Counted from the stretch's first letter, positions 8,152 to 17,312 are shown. The stretch is 64,000 nucleotides of DNA from Limnobaculum zhutongyuii (GCF_004295645.1 NZ_CP034752.1:2294001-2358000), one strand, 5' to 3'. Notes: generated by a model not told the origin, from the letters alone. Numbers and translations: made by a program.

Positions 8152-8892
8152 TTACCCCAGCGCCTTCAACTCCTGATTCACTTTCGTCAACCATTCTTTA
8201 TGCATTTTACGATAGTGTGGTTTAGCGCGTCGAGCCATCACAGCAATGGTTTCCAACTGATGTTTAGCTTCTAACTTATCACCCTTTTCAATCAGTAACT
8301 GGTAATAACGGAAACGTGCTTCTGGCCCGGTGTAGTATTCAACCAATACTCTGAATTCATCTTCTGCTTTATCAAGATCACCAGTTTGCTGTAGCGATCT
8401 GGCATACAGTAAATGACCATCCTGAGAGCGATAATCAGGATTGGCATCAATAAGTCGTTCCAGGGTTTTCTGACAGGAGACCGGATCATGACTGTCAAAC
8501 TGCGCCTGAGCCAGCTTAACTAAAATATCGGGATCCTGAACGAAGATGCCGGTTAAGGCTTTTTGATAATTTGTCGCAGCTTCCTGCGGTCTGCCAATGC
8601 GTAACAGTTCATCCGCTAAACGTACATAGTTTTGACTGGTTTCAGTAATCACTAGCTCATCGCGCAACATACGCACATGGCGCTCCGGATCCATTTTATC
8701 CTGAGCTTTACCAAGCAAGCGTTTCCCATCGCGACTGCCCAACAAGTCCGGTAACAAAATGGCCAGCGCATATACCGCACAACCAATACCCGGTAAACCA
8801 ATAATAAGATATAACCAATAACGTTCCTGCCCGGTTTTCACCACATGAACGCCACACATGATTTGAATAATAACAACCAGAATGACCGGCAT
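8152..8892 (-). CDS. Membrane-anchored tetratricopeptide-repeat protein
   Basis: A 246-residue protein of unknown specific role. Two hydrophobic segments come first (MPVILVVIIQIMCGVHVV and the stretch around WLYLIIGLPGIGCAVYAL). A cytoplasmic or periplasmic TPR-like region of about 170 residues follows, with helical pairs around NYVRLADELLRIGRPQEAA, DPDILVKLAQAQ and LLYARSLQQTGDLDKAEDEF. I chose the ATG at 8892 because an AGGGAG ribosome-binding site lies just before it; a longer frame reaches 8988 without a good site. TPR domains usually mediate protein contacts. The neighbours, a transport island and ybiT, give no functional hint. Confidence 0.7.
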   Translation of the reverse strand: MPVILVVIIQIMCGVHVVKTGQERYWLYLIIGLPGIGCAVYALAILLPDLLGSRDGKRLLGKAQDKMDPERHVRMLRDELVITETSQNYVRLADELLRIGRPQEAATNYQKALTGIFVQDPDILVKLAQAQFDSHDPVSCQKTLERLIDANPDYRSQDGHLLYARSLQQTGDLDKAEDEFRVLVEYYTGPEARFRYYQLLIEKGDKLEAKHQLETIAVMARRAKPHYRKMHKEWLTKVNQELKALG

Positions 8893-9169
8893 TTCAGCAC
8901 TCCCTGCCAAAAATAGAATAATAGCTATAATGAGTGCATGATATTGCTGAGACCGCAGTCTGACAATGGTTTCAGTAGATAAATACAATAAAATAATAAA
9001 ATATGAAATTAATTGACGCCCCCCTTTCTATTTATAGTATTTAATTATTCTTTATCGTGAATACCCAAAAAACATGCAGAAAAAATAGTCTGCTCACAGG
9101 GATGCCTAAACGGTCTCATTCTGTGGCATAATGTGTCTAATATCACACTTTCAACTATGAGTATTCGTC

Positions 9170-10768
9170 TTGTTAATCAGCAATAATATTACTATGCAGT
9201 TTGGCTCCAAGCCGCTGTTTGAAAACATTTCGGTCAAATTTGGCGGTGGTAATCGCTACGGTTTAATTGGTGCTAACGGTAGTGGTAAATCCACCTTTAT
9301 GAAGATCCTGGGTGGAGACCTGGCCCCTTCCGGCGGCAACGTATTCCTCGATCCAAATGAACGTCTGGGTAAACTGAAACAGGATCAATTTGCCTATGAA
9401 GAATACAGCGTTCTGGATACCGTGATTATGGGCCACGCTGAACTTTGGGAAGTCAAAGAAGAGCGCGATCGTATCTATAATCTGCCGGAAATGAGTGAAG
9501 AAGATGGGCTAAAAGTTGCCGATCTGGAAGTTCAATATGGTGAGATGGATGGATATACCGCGGAGTCCCGCGCCGGTGAACTGCTGTTAGGTGTTGGTAT
9601 TCCGGTAGAACAGCACTACGGTCCGATGAGCGAAGTCGCTCCCGGCTGGAAACTTCGGGTATTGCTGGCTCAGGCACTATTTGCCGATCCGGACATCCTG
9701 CTGCTCGACGAACCAACCAACAACCTAGATATTGATACCATTCGCTGGTTGGAACAAACGCTGAACGACCGTAACAGTACCATGATCATCATTTCCCATG
9801 ACCGTCACTTTCTGAATATGGTCTGTACCCACATGGCCGATTTGGACTACGGTGAACTGCGTGTCTATCCGGGTAACTATGATGAGTATATGACTGCCTC
9901 AACTCAGGCCCGCGAACGCCTGCTGGCAGATAACGCCAAGAAAAAGGCTCAGATTAACGAACTGCAATCTTTCGTTAGCCGCTTTAGTGCAAACGCTTCT
10001 AAATCCCGTCAGGCAACATCCCGCGCACGGCAGATTGATAAAATTCAGTTAGAAGAAGTGAAGGCTTCCAGCCGTCAGAATCCATTTATCCGCTTTGAAC
10101 AGGACAAGAAACTGTTCCGTAATGCGCTGGAAGTGGAAAACCTGTCAAAAGGTTATGACGGTAACGCCCCTCTGTTTAAGAACATCAATTTGATGCTGGA
10201 AGTGGGTGAAAAAGTTGCCGTATTAGGTACCAACGGCGTAGGTAAAACTACCCTGCTGAAAACCTTAATCGGTGAATTAACGCCAGATTCAGGTCGCCTG
10301 AAATGGTCTGAAAACGCCAGCATTGGTTATTATGCGCAGGATCACGCGTCAGATTTTGAAATCGATATGACAGTGTTTGACTGGATGAGCCTGTGGATGC
10401 AGCCTAATGATGATGAGCAGTCAGTGCGTAGCGTATTAGGTCGTCTGTTGTTCTCTCAGGACGATATCAAGAAATCAATCAAAGTTCTGTCCGGTGGTGA
10501 AAAAGGCCGCATGCTATTTGGCAAACTGATGATGACTCGCCCTAACATTTTGATTATGGACGAGCCAACTAACCACCTGGATATGGAATCGATTGAATCA
10601 CTGAATATGGCGCTGGAGCTGTATCAGGGAACACTAATTTTCGTCTCCCATGACCGTGAATTTGTTAGCTCACTGGCAACACGTATCATCGAAATCACCC
10701 CTGAGAAAGTCACCGACTTTAGCGGTAATTATGATGATTACCTGCGTAGTCAGGGTATTAATAACTGA
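9170..10768 (+). CDS. ybiT: ABC-F family ATPase YbiT
   Basis: A 532-residue duplicated ATPase with no membrane segment, a member of the ABC-F proteins that act on ribosomes. Both nucleotide sites are intact: Walker A GANGSGKST (about residue 36) and GTNGVGKTT (about 347), two DEPTN Walker B motifs, and signature LSGGEKGR in the second half. The interdomain linker with KKKAQINELQSFVSRFSANASKSRQATSRARQ is present. It matches E. coli YbiT almost throughout. The start is a TTG codon. A nine-codon ATG frame (9157-9186) overlaps the start in another frame and may simply be chance. It is monocistronic, with a terminator behind it. Confidence 0.95.
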   Translation: MLISNNITMQFGSKPLFENISVKFGGGNRYGLIGANGSGKSTFMKILGGDLAPSGGNVFLDPNERLGKLKQDQFAYEEYSVLDTVIMGHAELWEVKEERDRIYNLPEMSEEDGLKVADLEVQYGEMDGYTAESRAGELLLGVGIPVEQHYGPMSEVAPGWKLRVLLAQALFADPDILLLDEPTNNLDIDTIRWLEQTLNDRNSTMIIISHDRHFLNMVCTHMADLDYGELRVYPGNYDEYMTASTQARERLLADNAKKKAQINELQSFVSRFSANASKSRQATSRARQIDKIQLEEVKASSRQNPFIRFEQDKKLFRNALEVENLSKGYDGNAPLFKNINLMLEVGEKVAVLGTNGVGKTTLLKTLIGELTPDSGRLKWSENASIGYYAQDHASDFEIDMTVFDWMSLWMQPNDDEQSVRSVLGRLLFSQDDIKKSIKVLSGGEKGRMLFGKLMMTRPNILIMDEPTNHLDMESIESLNMALELYQGTLIFVSHDREFVSSLATRIIEITPEKVTDFSGNYDDYLRSQGINN

Positions 10769-10788
10769 TTAGGCAGTACAAAATAACA

Positions 10789-10816
10789 AAGGCCACCTTA
10801 TAGAGGTGGCCTTTTA
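10789..10816 (+). terminator. Terminator after ybiT
   Basis: AAAGGCCACCT and AGGTGGCCTTTT form a strong stem 20 bases after the ybiT stop, ending in a T-run. Confidence 0.85.
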
Positions 10817-10848
10817 GTTTGATGATAATTTCCGATTTGCTCGCTAGC

Positions 10849-10880
10849 TAAAAGGCCGTCTATAAATAGACGGCCTTTAC
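10849..10880 (-). terminator. Terminator after rhlE
   Basis: AAAGGCCGTCTAT and ATAGACGGCCTTT form a near-perfect stem between the rhlE stop and the ybiT terminator. A-rich flanks on the plus strand give T-rich ends on the minus strand. Confidence 0.8.
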
Positions 10881-10906
10881 TACATAAAACGCATTCACAA
10901 CGCTAT

Positions 10907-12307
10907 TTAACTACCCGCTGATTCCGAACGACGCGCGCCAGCGAATGAAGCGCGTCTTTGCTGAGCGGGTTTATCCGAACGAGGCTTCTGGCTACGCGGT
11001 TTATTGTCACCCCGTCCCTCAGACTTATTGCCCCACGGACTATTATCACTACGACCCGCATTTTGACCAGCAGCCGGACGAGCACGCCCTGAATTTGGAC
11101 GTCCACCCTGCCCTTGTCCCGGACCTCTGCCCTGACGGCCATTGATAATCGGTTCGGCTTTAATGGTTGGGTCCGGCTCATATCCCGGTAAAGCAATACG
11201 TGCGATTTCAAACTTCAATAAGCGCTCAATATCACGCAGAAGTTTATGTTCATCAACGCAAACCAAAGAGACCGCTTCTCCGGTACATTCTGCACGACCG
11301 GTACGGCCAATGCGGTGAACATAATCTTCCGGTACGTTTGGCAGTTCATAGTTAACCACATGAGGAAGATGATCGATATCCAGACCGCGGGCAGCGATAT
11401 CGGTAGCAACCAGAACGCGGATTTTACCGTTTTTAAACTCATCCAGCGCACGAGTACGGGCACCCTGACTCTTATTACCATGAATCGCTGAAGCGGTAAT
11501 GCCATCTTTATTCAGTTGTTCTGCCAGATGGTTAGCGCCGTGTTTAGTACGGGTAAACACCAGCACCTGTTGCCACTGACCTTCACCAATCATTTGTGAC
11601 AGCAGTTCACGTTTACGTTTTTTATCAACAAAATGGACTTTCTGATCCACCAGTTCAGATGGCGTATTGCGTTTTGCCACTTCGACAGAAGCTGGATTGT
11701 GCAGCAATTTAGACGCCAAACCTTTAATCTCATCAGAGAACGTGGCGGAAAACAGTAAGTTTTGACGCTTGGCTGGCAGCTTAGCTAAAACACGACGAAT
11801 ATCGTGAATAAAGCCCATATCCAGCATGCGGTCAGCTTCATCCAGCACCAGAATTTCTACTTTAGATAAATCAACGGCATTCTGATGTTCCAGATCCAGC
11901 AAACGCCCCGGTGTTGCCACCAGCACATCGACACCGCCGCGCAGCTTCATCATCTGTGGATTAATGCTAACTCCACCGAAAACCACCAGCGAACGAATAT
12001 TTAAATGGCGGCTATAGTCACGCACATTTTCACCAACCTGAGCAGCCAGCTCACGGGTTGGCGTCAGAATCAGTGCCCGAACCGGGCGACGGCCGCGGGC
12101 TGCTTCACCGCTTGCCGTTAAGCGCTGTAATAACGGGAGAGTAAAACCAGCGGTTTTACCGGTACCCGTTTGCGCACAGGCCATTAAGTCACGGCCCGAT
12201 AAAACAACAGGAATCGCCTGCTGTTGAATAGGTGTAGGATCGCGATAACCCTGTTCTTCAACCGCGCGCAAAATATCGGCACTTAAGCCGAGTGAATTAA
12301 AAGACAT
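10907..12307 (-). CDS. rhlE: ATP-dependent RNA helicase RhlE (DEAD-box)
   Basis: A 466-residue DEAD-box RNA helicase involved in ribosome maturation and RNA turnover. Motifs in order are the Q motif (PTPIQQQAIP), Walker A AQTGTGKTAG, PTRELAAQ, GG, TPGRLLD, DEAD (VLDEADRMLDMGF), SAT (LLFSATF), ARGLDID and HRIGRTGR. The C-terminal tail after about residue 385 is low-complexity and Arg/Gly/Gln-rich, as usual for RhlE and likely RNA-binding. I chose the ATG at 12307 (MSFNSLGLS) because E. coli RhlE starts there and GGAG lies upstream. An in-frame extension to 12337 is not needed. Confidence 0.95.
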   Translation of the reverse strand: MSFNSLGLSADILRAVEEQGYRDPTPIQQQAIPVVLSGRDLMACAQTGTGKTAGFTLPLLQRLTASGEAARGRRPVRALILTPTRELAAQVGENVRDYSRHLNIRSLVVFGGVSINPQMMKLRGGVDVLVATPGRLLDLEHQNAVDLSKVEILVLDEADRMLDMGFIHDIRRVLAKLPAKRQNLLFSATFSDEIKGLASKLLHNPASVEVAKRNTPSELVDQKVHFVDKKRKRELLSQMIGEGQWQQVLVFTRTKHGANHLAEQLNKDGITASAIHGNKSQGARTRALDEFKNGKIRVLVATDIAARGLDIDHLPHVVNYELPNVPEDYVHRIGRTGRAECTGEAVSLVCVDEHKLLRDIERLLKFEIARIALPGYEPDPTIKAEPIINGRQGRGPGQGQGGRPNSGRARPAAGQNAGRSDNSPWGNKSEGRGDNKPRSQKPRSDKPAQQRRASFAGARRSESAGS

Positions 12308-12532
12308 ATAAGGAAAAGCTCCAGACTCGCCCGGCAAACATTCCTTAGAGGAATAGTCGTTTGCTACGGTCCTGACGAGATTATTATTACGAGGTATGAC
12401 GTTGAGGCATTACCGCGAGGTATATGGCGTAGACCGAAGTACGCCGGATACGGTCAGTATAACAGAACTTCCATCAGTTAGTGTAACTATTCAGGATTTG
12501 GCTAATTAACGATTTATTATCGACGTTTTAAA

Positions 12533-12566
12533 AACAATAAGGGCGCGAAATCGCGCCCTTATTCAA
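12533..12566 (-). terminator. Terminator after ybhL
   Basis: AATAAGGGCGCGA and TCGCGCCCTTATT form a long GC-rich stem 20 bases past the ybhL stop, with T-rich sequence following on the minus strand. Confidence 0.8.
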
Positions 12567-12585
12567 TATAGCCTTGCTGATAATA

Positions 12586-13287
12586 TTAGCGACGGTCGCC
12601 TAAAATACGCAGCAGCATTAAGAACAGGTTGATGAAGTCTAAATAGAGCGTCAAAGCACCCATAATAGAAGACTTACGGTAGCCTTCTCTGTCATCAATA
12701 GACACTTGCTCACCAATTGCTTTCAGTTTTTGTGTGTCATAGGCAGTTAAGCCAACGAACACAATCACACCAATATAGGTGATTGCCCAAGTCAACGCCG
12801 GGCTCTTAAGGAAAATATTTACCACTGAAGCCAGAAGAATACCAATCAGGCCCATGATCATCATGCTGCCTAACTTGCTTAAGTCACGCTTAGTGGTATA
12901 TCCGTATACGCTCATGGCACCAAAGGTACCGGCAGTAACAAAGAAAGTACTGGCAATTGAGCTGCTGGTATAAGCAATAAAGATACTGGATAAGGTTAAT
13001 CCGGTCAGAACCGAATAGAGCATAAACAGTGTTGTGGCTAAAGAGCCGCTAATGCGATTAAGCATACCGGACAGGAAAAACACCACGCCCAGTTGTACAA
13101 TAATCAAACCAAAAAAGGTGATATTACTGGAGAAAATGAACGACTGAAGCGCAGTTCCGGTAACAAACCAGGCAGTAAATGCAGTCAATAACAGACCGCA
13201 GGTCATCCATCCGTAGACCTGAGCCATAAACGCCTGAATACCGGTATTGGCATGTTCTACGATAGTACCGTTGTGACGTGGATCCAT
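12586..13287 (-). CDS. ybhL: Bax inhibitor-1/YccA family membrane protein YbhL
   Basis: A 234-residue inner-membrane protein with seven predicted hydrophobic segments, equal in length to E. coli YbhL. Typical BI-1 family sequences are visible, such as AQVYGWMTCGLLLTAFTAWF near the N-terminus, TYIGVIVFVGLTAYDTQKLK and ALTLYLDFINLFLMLLRILG near the C-terminus. The family has pH-dependent ion (calcium) leak members, but the role of YbhL itself is not settled. The start at 13287 has an AAGGAC site, and an upstream in-frame extension to 13359 lacks support. Confidence 0.92.
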   Translation of the reverse strand: MDPRHNGTIVEHANTGIQAFMAQVYGWMTCGLLLTAFTAWFVTGTALQSFIFSSNITFFGLIIVQLGVVFFLSGMLNRISGSLATTLFMLYSVLTGLTLSSIFIAYTSSSIASTFFVTAGTFGAMSVYGYTTKRDLSKLGSMMIMGLIGILLASVVNIFLKSPALTWAITYIGVIVFVGLTAYDTQKLKAIGEQVSIDDREGYRKSSIMGALTLYLDFINLFLMLLRILGDRR

Positions 13288-13449
13288 TAATTTTGTCCTT
13301 CTTATCTCTAAGTCAAAAATACAGGGGTGAAAACAACTAAATATACCCAAGGTTATCACATATTATGACACCTGATGGCAAAAATAATTTCGTAATGTCT
13401 GGTAAAGATAGATGGAAATGCCTTCTTTCACCAGACATCTGAACCTGAT

Positions 13450-14028
13450 TTACACTCTCGACCAGCGCTGCGCTAACTGAGCGATACGCTGACCAAACAG
13501 ACGAGCGGTTTCCAGTTCACCAGACAACGGCGCTTCTTCTACTGAAGCATCCGCCGGAGAAACCGTCATCAGTCCGGAAACACCGGCAATATAGTTAACA
13601 TCCTGACGGGTTGCCGCTTTGGTATTGGATGGCAGCATACCCATGCCGACCCAAATACCACCGTGCTGTTGAGAAAGATGAAACATATAGTCCAGGGTAC
13701 TAAGCTTGTCACCGTTCATGCTGGCGGAGTTGGTAAACCCGGCAAACAGCTTGTCTTTCCATAACAATGCAGACCAGGGCTTAGAAGACGCATCAGCAAA
13801 CTTCTTAAACTGCCAGGAAGGCCCGCTCATATAGGTTGGGCTACCAAAGATGATGCCATCGGCAATTGAAAGAATAACCCATGCCTGTTCTGGCAAATTT
13901 CCTTCTGCATCGATGGGCAATATATCAACCTGTGTGCCACTGATTTCCGTTAATCCTTTTGCTACTGCTTCGGCAACTTTTGCCGTATGTCCATATCCAC
14001 TGTGATACACCATTGCTATACGTGCCAT
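13450..14028 (-). CDS. Flavodoxin-like NAD(P)H-dependent oxidoreductase (WrbA-type fold)
   Basis: A 192-residue cytosolic flavoprotein. The FMN phosphate loop is visible near the N-terminus (YHSGYGHTAKVAEAV), followed by FGSPTYMSGPSWQFKKFAD and FTNSASMNGDK, all typical of the WrbA/flavodoxin quinone-reductase fold. Such enzymes reduce quinones by two electrons using NAD(P)H. I start at the second Met (MARIAMVYHSG). It lies downstream of the moa operon but is separated from it by a terminator, so it probably has its own promoter. The precise substrate cannot be told. Confidence 0.8.
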   Translation of the reverse strand: MARIAMVYHSGYGHTAKVAEAVAKGLTEISGTQVDILPIDAEGNLPEQAWVILSIADGIIFGSPTYMSGPSWQFKKFADASSKPWSALLWKDKLFAGFTNSASMNGDKLSTLDYMFHLSQQHGGIWVGMGMLPSNTKAATRQDVNYIAGVSGLMTVSPADASVEEAPLSGELETARLFGQRIAQLAQRWSRV

Positions 14029-14045
14029 CAAAACCTCTTCAGAAC

Positions 14046-14083
14046 TGAAAAAACAAAGCCTGCCCTGAACTTCAGACAGGCTT
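14046..14083 (-). terminator. Terminator of the moa operon
   Basis: On the minus strand AAGCCTG and CAGGCTT form a 7-bp stem followed by a T-rich run (plus-strand A-rich 14046-14057). It lies after moaE and before the flavodoxin-like gene. Confidence 0.7.
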
Positions 14084-14216
14084 ATACAACCGGAAAATTA
14101 TATCATTTTTAGCAGGAAATGTGATGAGAATTAGGGGATAGTTTGGTATCAAACGCCATTTGCGTCTCAAGCCACTCCCCTAATCTTTTTTGGGCGTGAT
14201 AAATATCGTGGATTAA

Positions 14217-14669
14217 TTACCAGCGTTCAGCGGCTTGCTTATCACTGTCGCGGGACTCAACCCAACGATCCCCTTCCTGAGTCGCTTCCCGCTTCCAGAA
14301 TGGTGCTTTAGTTTTCAAATAATCCATGATGAATTCCGCTGCTTCAAACGCAGAACTGCGGTGGGCGCTGGTTACACCAACGAAAACAATTTCATCACCG
14401 GGAAACAGTTCGCCAATACGATGAATCAGACTAACCCGCTGTAAAGGCCATCGCTGGCGGGCTTGTTCAATAATCTCAGCCAGAGACTTTTCCGTCATGC
14501 CCGGATAGTGCTCCAGAGTGAGTGCGCTGACGCTATCGCCTAAATTATGATTGCGTACTTTACCGGTAAAAGTCACCACTGCCCCATCATCATTGCACTG
14601 GGACAACCACTGGTACTCATCGCCAACCTGAAAGGTAGCCGGGCTGACAGTAATGCGAGTATTATTCAT
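14217..14669 (-). CDS. moaE: Molybdopterin synthase catalytic subunit MoaE
   Basis: The large subunit of molybdopterin synthase, which with thiocarboxylated MoaD inserts two sulfurs into cyclic pyranopterin monophosphate. The 150-residue protein shows VVTFTGKVRNHNLGDSVSAL, LEHYPGMTEK, IHRIGELFPGD, VGVTSAHRSSAF and the catalytic Lys region MDYLKTKAPFWKRE. I start at MNNTR; an in-frame ATG nine bases upstream is possible. It is the last gene of moaABCDE, immediately after moaD. Synthesis of the enzyme should follow molybdenum-cofactor demand through the leader upstream of moaA. Confidence 0.95.
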   Translation of the reverse strand: MNNTRITVSPATFQVGDEYQWLSQCNDDGAVVTFTGKVRNHNLGDSVSALTLEHYPGMTEKSLAEIIEQARQRWPLQRVSLIHRIGELFPGDEIVFVGVTSAHRSSAFEAAEFIMDYLKTKAPFWKREATQEGDRWVESRDSDKQAAERW

Positions 14670-14682
14670 ATCAGGCATTTCA

Positions 14683-14928
14683 TCACCCTCCGGTAACCGG
14701 TGGGAAAAATGCTACCTCATCGCCATCAACAATGGGATGATCGACTGTCACTAAAGTCTGATTAACCGCCATCAGCAGTTTTCCCGGCTCCAGCGCCAGC
14801 GGCCATTTGTTGCCGCGGGTACACAGTGCCTGACGCAAGGCCTCTACCGTTGGGTATTCCGCCGCCAGCTCTAACTGCTCGGTTCCCACCAGCTCTCTGA
14901 CCTGAGCAAAAAATATCACCTTAATCAT
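14683..14928 (-). CDS. moaD: Molybdopterin synthase sulfur carrier subunit MoaD
   Basis: An 81-residue ubiquitin-fold sulfur carrier ending in the essential Gly-Gly (FFPPVTGG), which is thiocarboxylated and donates sulfur to the MoaE active site. Its length is typical. Its ATG overlaps the moaC stop by four bases, and moaE follows closely, so translation is probably coupled. Confidence 0.95.
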   Translation of the reverse strand: MIKVIFFAQVRELVGTEQLELAAEYPTVEALRQALCTRGNKWPLALEPGKLLMAVNQTLVTVDHPIVDGDEVAFFPPVTGG

Positions 14929-15434
14929 GATGCTTTATCTTCCTTTGTTACTGCCCCGCCTTCGGCCAAAAAGTCACCGGACTTGCCGCCGCTTTTCGCC
15001 AACAGTCTTACCGGACCAATAACCATGTCTTTCTGGACCGCTTTACACATGTCATAAATCGTCAGGGCTGCGACTGAGGCGGCGGTCAGTGCCTCCATTT
15101 CAACTCCGGTTTTTCCCGTAAGACGACAGCATGACTCAATGCGTACCCGATTGCTTTCCGGCAATGCCTCTAGCGAAACTTCGACCTTACTGAGTAACAA
15201 CGGGTGGCAAAGCGGGATCAGCTCCCAGGTACGTTTTGCTGCCTGAATACCGGCGATACGTGCGGTGGCAAATACATCACCTTTGTGATGGCTACCCTGC
15301 ATAATCATCGCCAGCGTTTCAGCCTTCATCTCGACAAATGCTTCGGCCCTTGCCTCTCTGACCGTTTCACTTTTTGCGGAAACATCCACCATGTGTGCTT
15401 CACCAGAAGCGTTAATATGGGTTAACTGTGACAT
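14925..15434 (-). CDS. moaC: Cyclic pyranopterin monophosphate synthase MoaC
   Basis: A 169-residue hexameric lyase that, after MoaA has rearranged GTP, forms cyclic pyranopterin monophosphate. Conserved stretches are MVDVSAKSETVREARAEA, ATARIAGIQAAKRTWELIPLCHPL (active-site His/Cys region), TGVEMEALTAASVAALTIYDMCKAVQKDM and GGKSGDF. It sits between moaB and moaD in the operon and overlaps moaD. Length and motifs are normal. Confidence 0.95.
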   Translation of the reverse strand: MSQLTHINASGEAHMVDVSAKSETVREARAEAFVEMKAETLAMIMQGSHHKGDVFATARIAGIQAAKRTWELIPLCHPLLLSKVEVSLEALPESNRVRIESCCRLTGKTGVEMEALTAASVAALTIYDMCKAVQKDMVIGPVRLLAKSGGKSGDFLAEGGAVTKEDKAS

Positions 15435-15442
15435 GTCGTGAT

Positions 15443-15964
15443 TTATCTCTGTTTTTTGCTCAAGTGAGGTAAAAAATTACACGGTCGATGGCGGGCATCC
15501 AACTGTTCAACAATGATGCGCTCCCACGCCATTTTGCAGGCATTGGTTGAACCGGGAACCGCAAAAATAATAGTTTGATTAGCAATACCGGCCAACGCGC
15601 GCGACTGAATGGTGGAAGTACCGATGTCTTCATAAGACATCATGCGAAACAGTTCACCAAAGCCTTCAACTTCGCGATCAAACAGCGGTGAAATGGCTTC
15701 TGGGGTATTGTCTCTGGCAGTAAAGCCGGTACCGCCGGTAATCACTACTACCTGCACGGTTTCATCCGCTATCCAGCCAGAGATTACCGCACGAATTTGA
15801 TAGATGTTATCTTTAATAATACGTTTATCAACCACCTGATGGCCGACCTGTTTGGCCGCTTCCACCAGATAATGGCCAGATGTATCCTCTGCTTCCCCAC
15901 GGGAATCAGAAACGGTTAATACCGCAATGGATACCGGAATAAATTCGCTGGCTGCATGTCCCAT
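15443..15964 (-). CDS. moaB: Molybdenum cofactor biosynthesis protein MoaB
   Basis: A 173-residue MoaB/MogA-fold protein with the pterin-binding VVITGGTGFTARDNTPEA and FGELFRMMSYEDIGTSTIQSRALAG stretches. Family members adenylylate molybdopterin or resemble MogA; in E. coli the role of MoaB is not essential. The start has a clear AAGGAG site. It lies 50 bases after moaA and 8 before moaC in the same operon. Confidence 0.94.
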   Translation of the reverse strand: MGHAASEFIPVSIAVLTVSDSRGEAEDTSGHYLVEAAKQVGHQVVDKRIIKDNIYQIRAVISGWIADETVQVVVITGGTGFTARDNTPEAISPLFDREVEGFGELFRMMSYEDIGTSTIQSRALAGIANQTIIFAVPGSTNACKMAWERIIVEQLDARHRPCNFLPHLSKKQR

Positions 15965-16014
15965 GTAGGCTCCTTAAATCATAATGTCTGTTGATAACCC
16001 GTCGCTGCGGATTA

Positions 16015-16998
16015 TCAACCGCCAATAAATGACAGGTTTTGCGTAATGCCGCTATTACCCTGATGCAGGAAGTGCGTCTGCTTTTTAGTTTGAAGTTTTT
16101 CCTGAATGCGATCTTTTAACGCTTCGAGCTGACTATCCTCTTCCAGCAGGTCACGCAGTGAAATACCGTGCTCACCAAACAGGCAGAGATGTAAATTACC
16201 TACCGCAGAAACCCGCAGGCGGTTACAGCTCAGACAGAAATCTTTTTCATAAGGCATGATCAGGCCAATTTCGCCCTGATAATCGGGATGACTAAATACT
16301 TGTGCCGGGCCATCGCTACGGCTACGAACCGCCTGTTGCCAACCTCTTTCCAGCAGTTGCTGGCGGATCACTTCACCGGAAACATGGTGTTTACGGAACA
16401 GATCGGTTCCCTCTCCGGTTTCCATCAATTCAATAAAACGCAGTTGAATTGGGCGGTGTTTAATCCAGTCAAGAAAAGTCGCCAGACTGCGATCGTTAAC
16501 ATCACGCATCAGCACAGTATTGACTTTGATTTTTTTGAATCCGGCGGCAAAACCGGCATCGATGCCTTCCATCACCTGACGGAACTTATCCTGGCCGGTA
16601 ATGGCGTGAAACTGTCGGGCATCCAGACTATCTACGCTGACGTTCACCGACGTTAATCCGGCATCTTTCCAGCTCTGAATGTCTCGCGCCATCCGATAAC
16701 CGTTAGTGGTTACCGCCAATGTTTTAATGGCTGAGTTTTCACGAATCGCTGCGACGATATCAACGAAATCACGACGCAGAGTGGGCTCACCACCGGTCAG
16801 ACGGACTTTCTCCGTTCCGAGCTCGGCAAAGCCACGCCCAACGCGTTTAATTTCGTCAAGAGTAAGGAACCGCTTGTTTGAATTTGGTTTATAACCATCA
16901 GGCAAACAGTAGTTACAACGGAAGTTGCAAACATCGGTAATAGATAAACGCAAATAATAAAATTTGCGATCAAAAGCATCGGTCAATTGCGATACCAT
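16015..16998 (-). CDS. moaA: GTP 3',8-cyclase MoaA (radical SAM)
   Basis: The first enzyme of molybdenum cofactor synthesis, a radical-SAM GTP cyclase of 327 residues. The N-terminal cluster motif CNFRCNYC gives Cys at 24, 28 and 31. The second cluster is seen in CLSCNRLRVSAVGNLHLC, and the essential C-terminal Gly-Gly is present (SFIGG). I chose the ATG at 16998 (MVSQLTDAF), as in E. coli; the frame extends five codons further. The leader upstream carries a probable Moco riboswitch, then a ModE-like and an FNR-like site, so cofactor level, molybdate and anaerobiosis may all control this operon. Confidence 0.95.
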   Translation of the reverse strand: MVSQLTDAFDRKFYYLRLSITDVCNFRCNYCLPDGYKPNSNKRFLTLDEIKRVGRGFAELGTEKVRLTGGEPTLRRDFVDIVAAIRENSAIKTLAVTTNGYRMARDIQSWKDAGLTSVNVSVDSLDARQFHAITGQDKFRQVMEGIDAGFAAGFKKIKVNTVLMRDVNDRSLATFLDWIKHRPIQLRFIELMETGEGTDLFRKHHVSGEVIRQQLLERGWQQAVRSRSDGPAQVFSHPDYQGEIGLIMPYEKDFCLSCNRLRVSAVGNLHLCLFGEHGISLRDLLEEDSQLEALKDRIQEKLQTKKQTHFLHQGNSGITQNLSFIGG

Positions 16999-17016
16999 AA
17001 AACACCTTTCCAATAT

Positions 17017-17115
17017 CGGGAGGCGCAGGCATTTCTACCATACACCCTGGTGACGTTAAGCCACGGCTGCAGCACCATATCATTGACTGACTTAGGTCGA
17101 AGCAGCTCAGAGTTT
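17017..17115 (-). ncRNA. Probable molybdenum cofactor (Moco) riboswitch
   Basis: The moaA leader on the minus strand contains GCCTGCGCCTCCCG next to the start region and a GC-rich stretch with GCAGCCGTGGC. GGTG and CACC segments can close a helix. This placement and these blocks match what I recall of the enterobacterial Moco RNA motif upstream of moaA, which represses the operon when cofactor is plentiful. I assigned it by eye, so the boundaries are approximate. A covariance-model search would settle it. Confidence 0.65.
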
Positions 17116-17221
17116 CATTTCATTGTATGCTCTAAATCGGTTGATGACTAACAACTGAGTGATTAACAGAGCAATATATAGATACTAATGCGTAATTTCG
17201 CTTACTGCCAGAATTATAAAT

Positions 17222-17245
17222 CGTTATGTAATTAATTATATAGCG
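17222..17245. promoter_or_regulatory. ModE-type operator upstream of moaA
   Basis: CGTTATGTA-N6-TATATAGCG matches the ModE palindrome CGNTATATA-N6-TATATNNCG with few changes. In E. coli, molybdate-bound ModE activates moaA from such a site. The modE gene is in this window. Confidence 0.6.
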
Positions 17246-17298
17246 TTTATTCTTCATTTCATTTGCAAGCACCTTACTGAAAAACCCAATAACGTAGC

Positions 17299-17312
17299 TT
17301 GATATAAGTCAA
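17299..17312. promoter_or_regulatory. FNR-like site between moaA and ybhK
   Basis: TTGATATAAGTCAA differs from the FNR consensus TTGAT-N4-ATCAA at one base. Anaerobic control of moaA would be expected from E. coli. It is also about 100 bases before ybhK. Confidence 0.45.
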
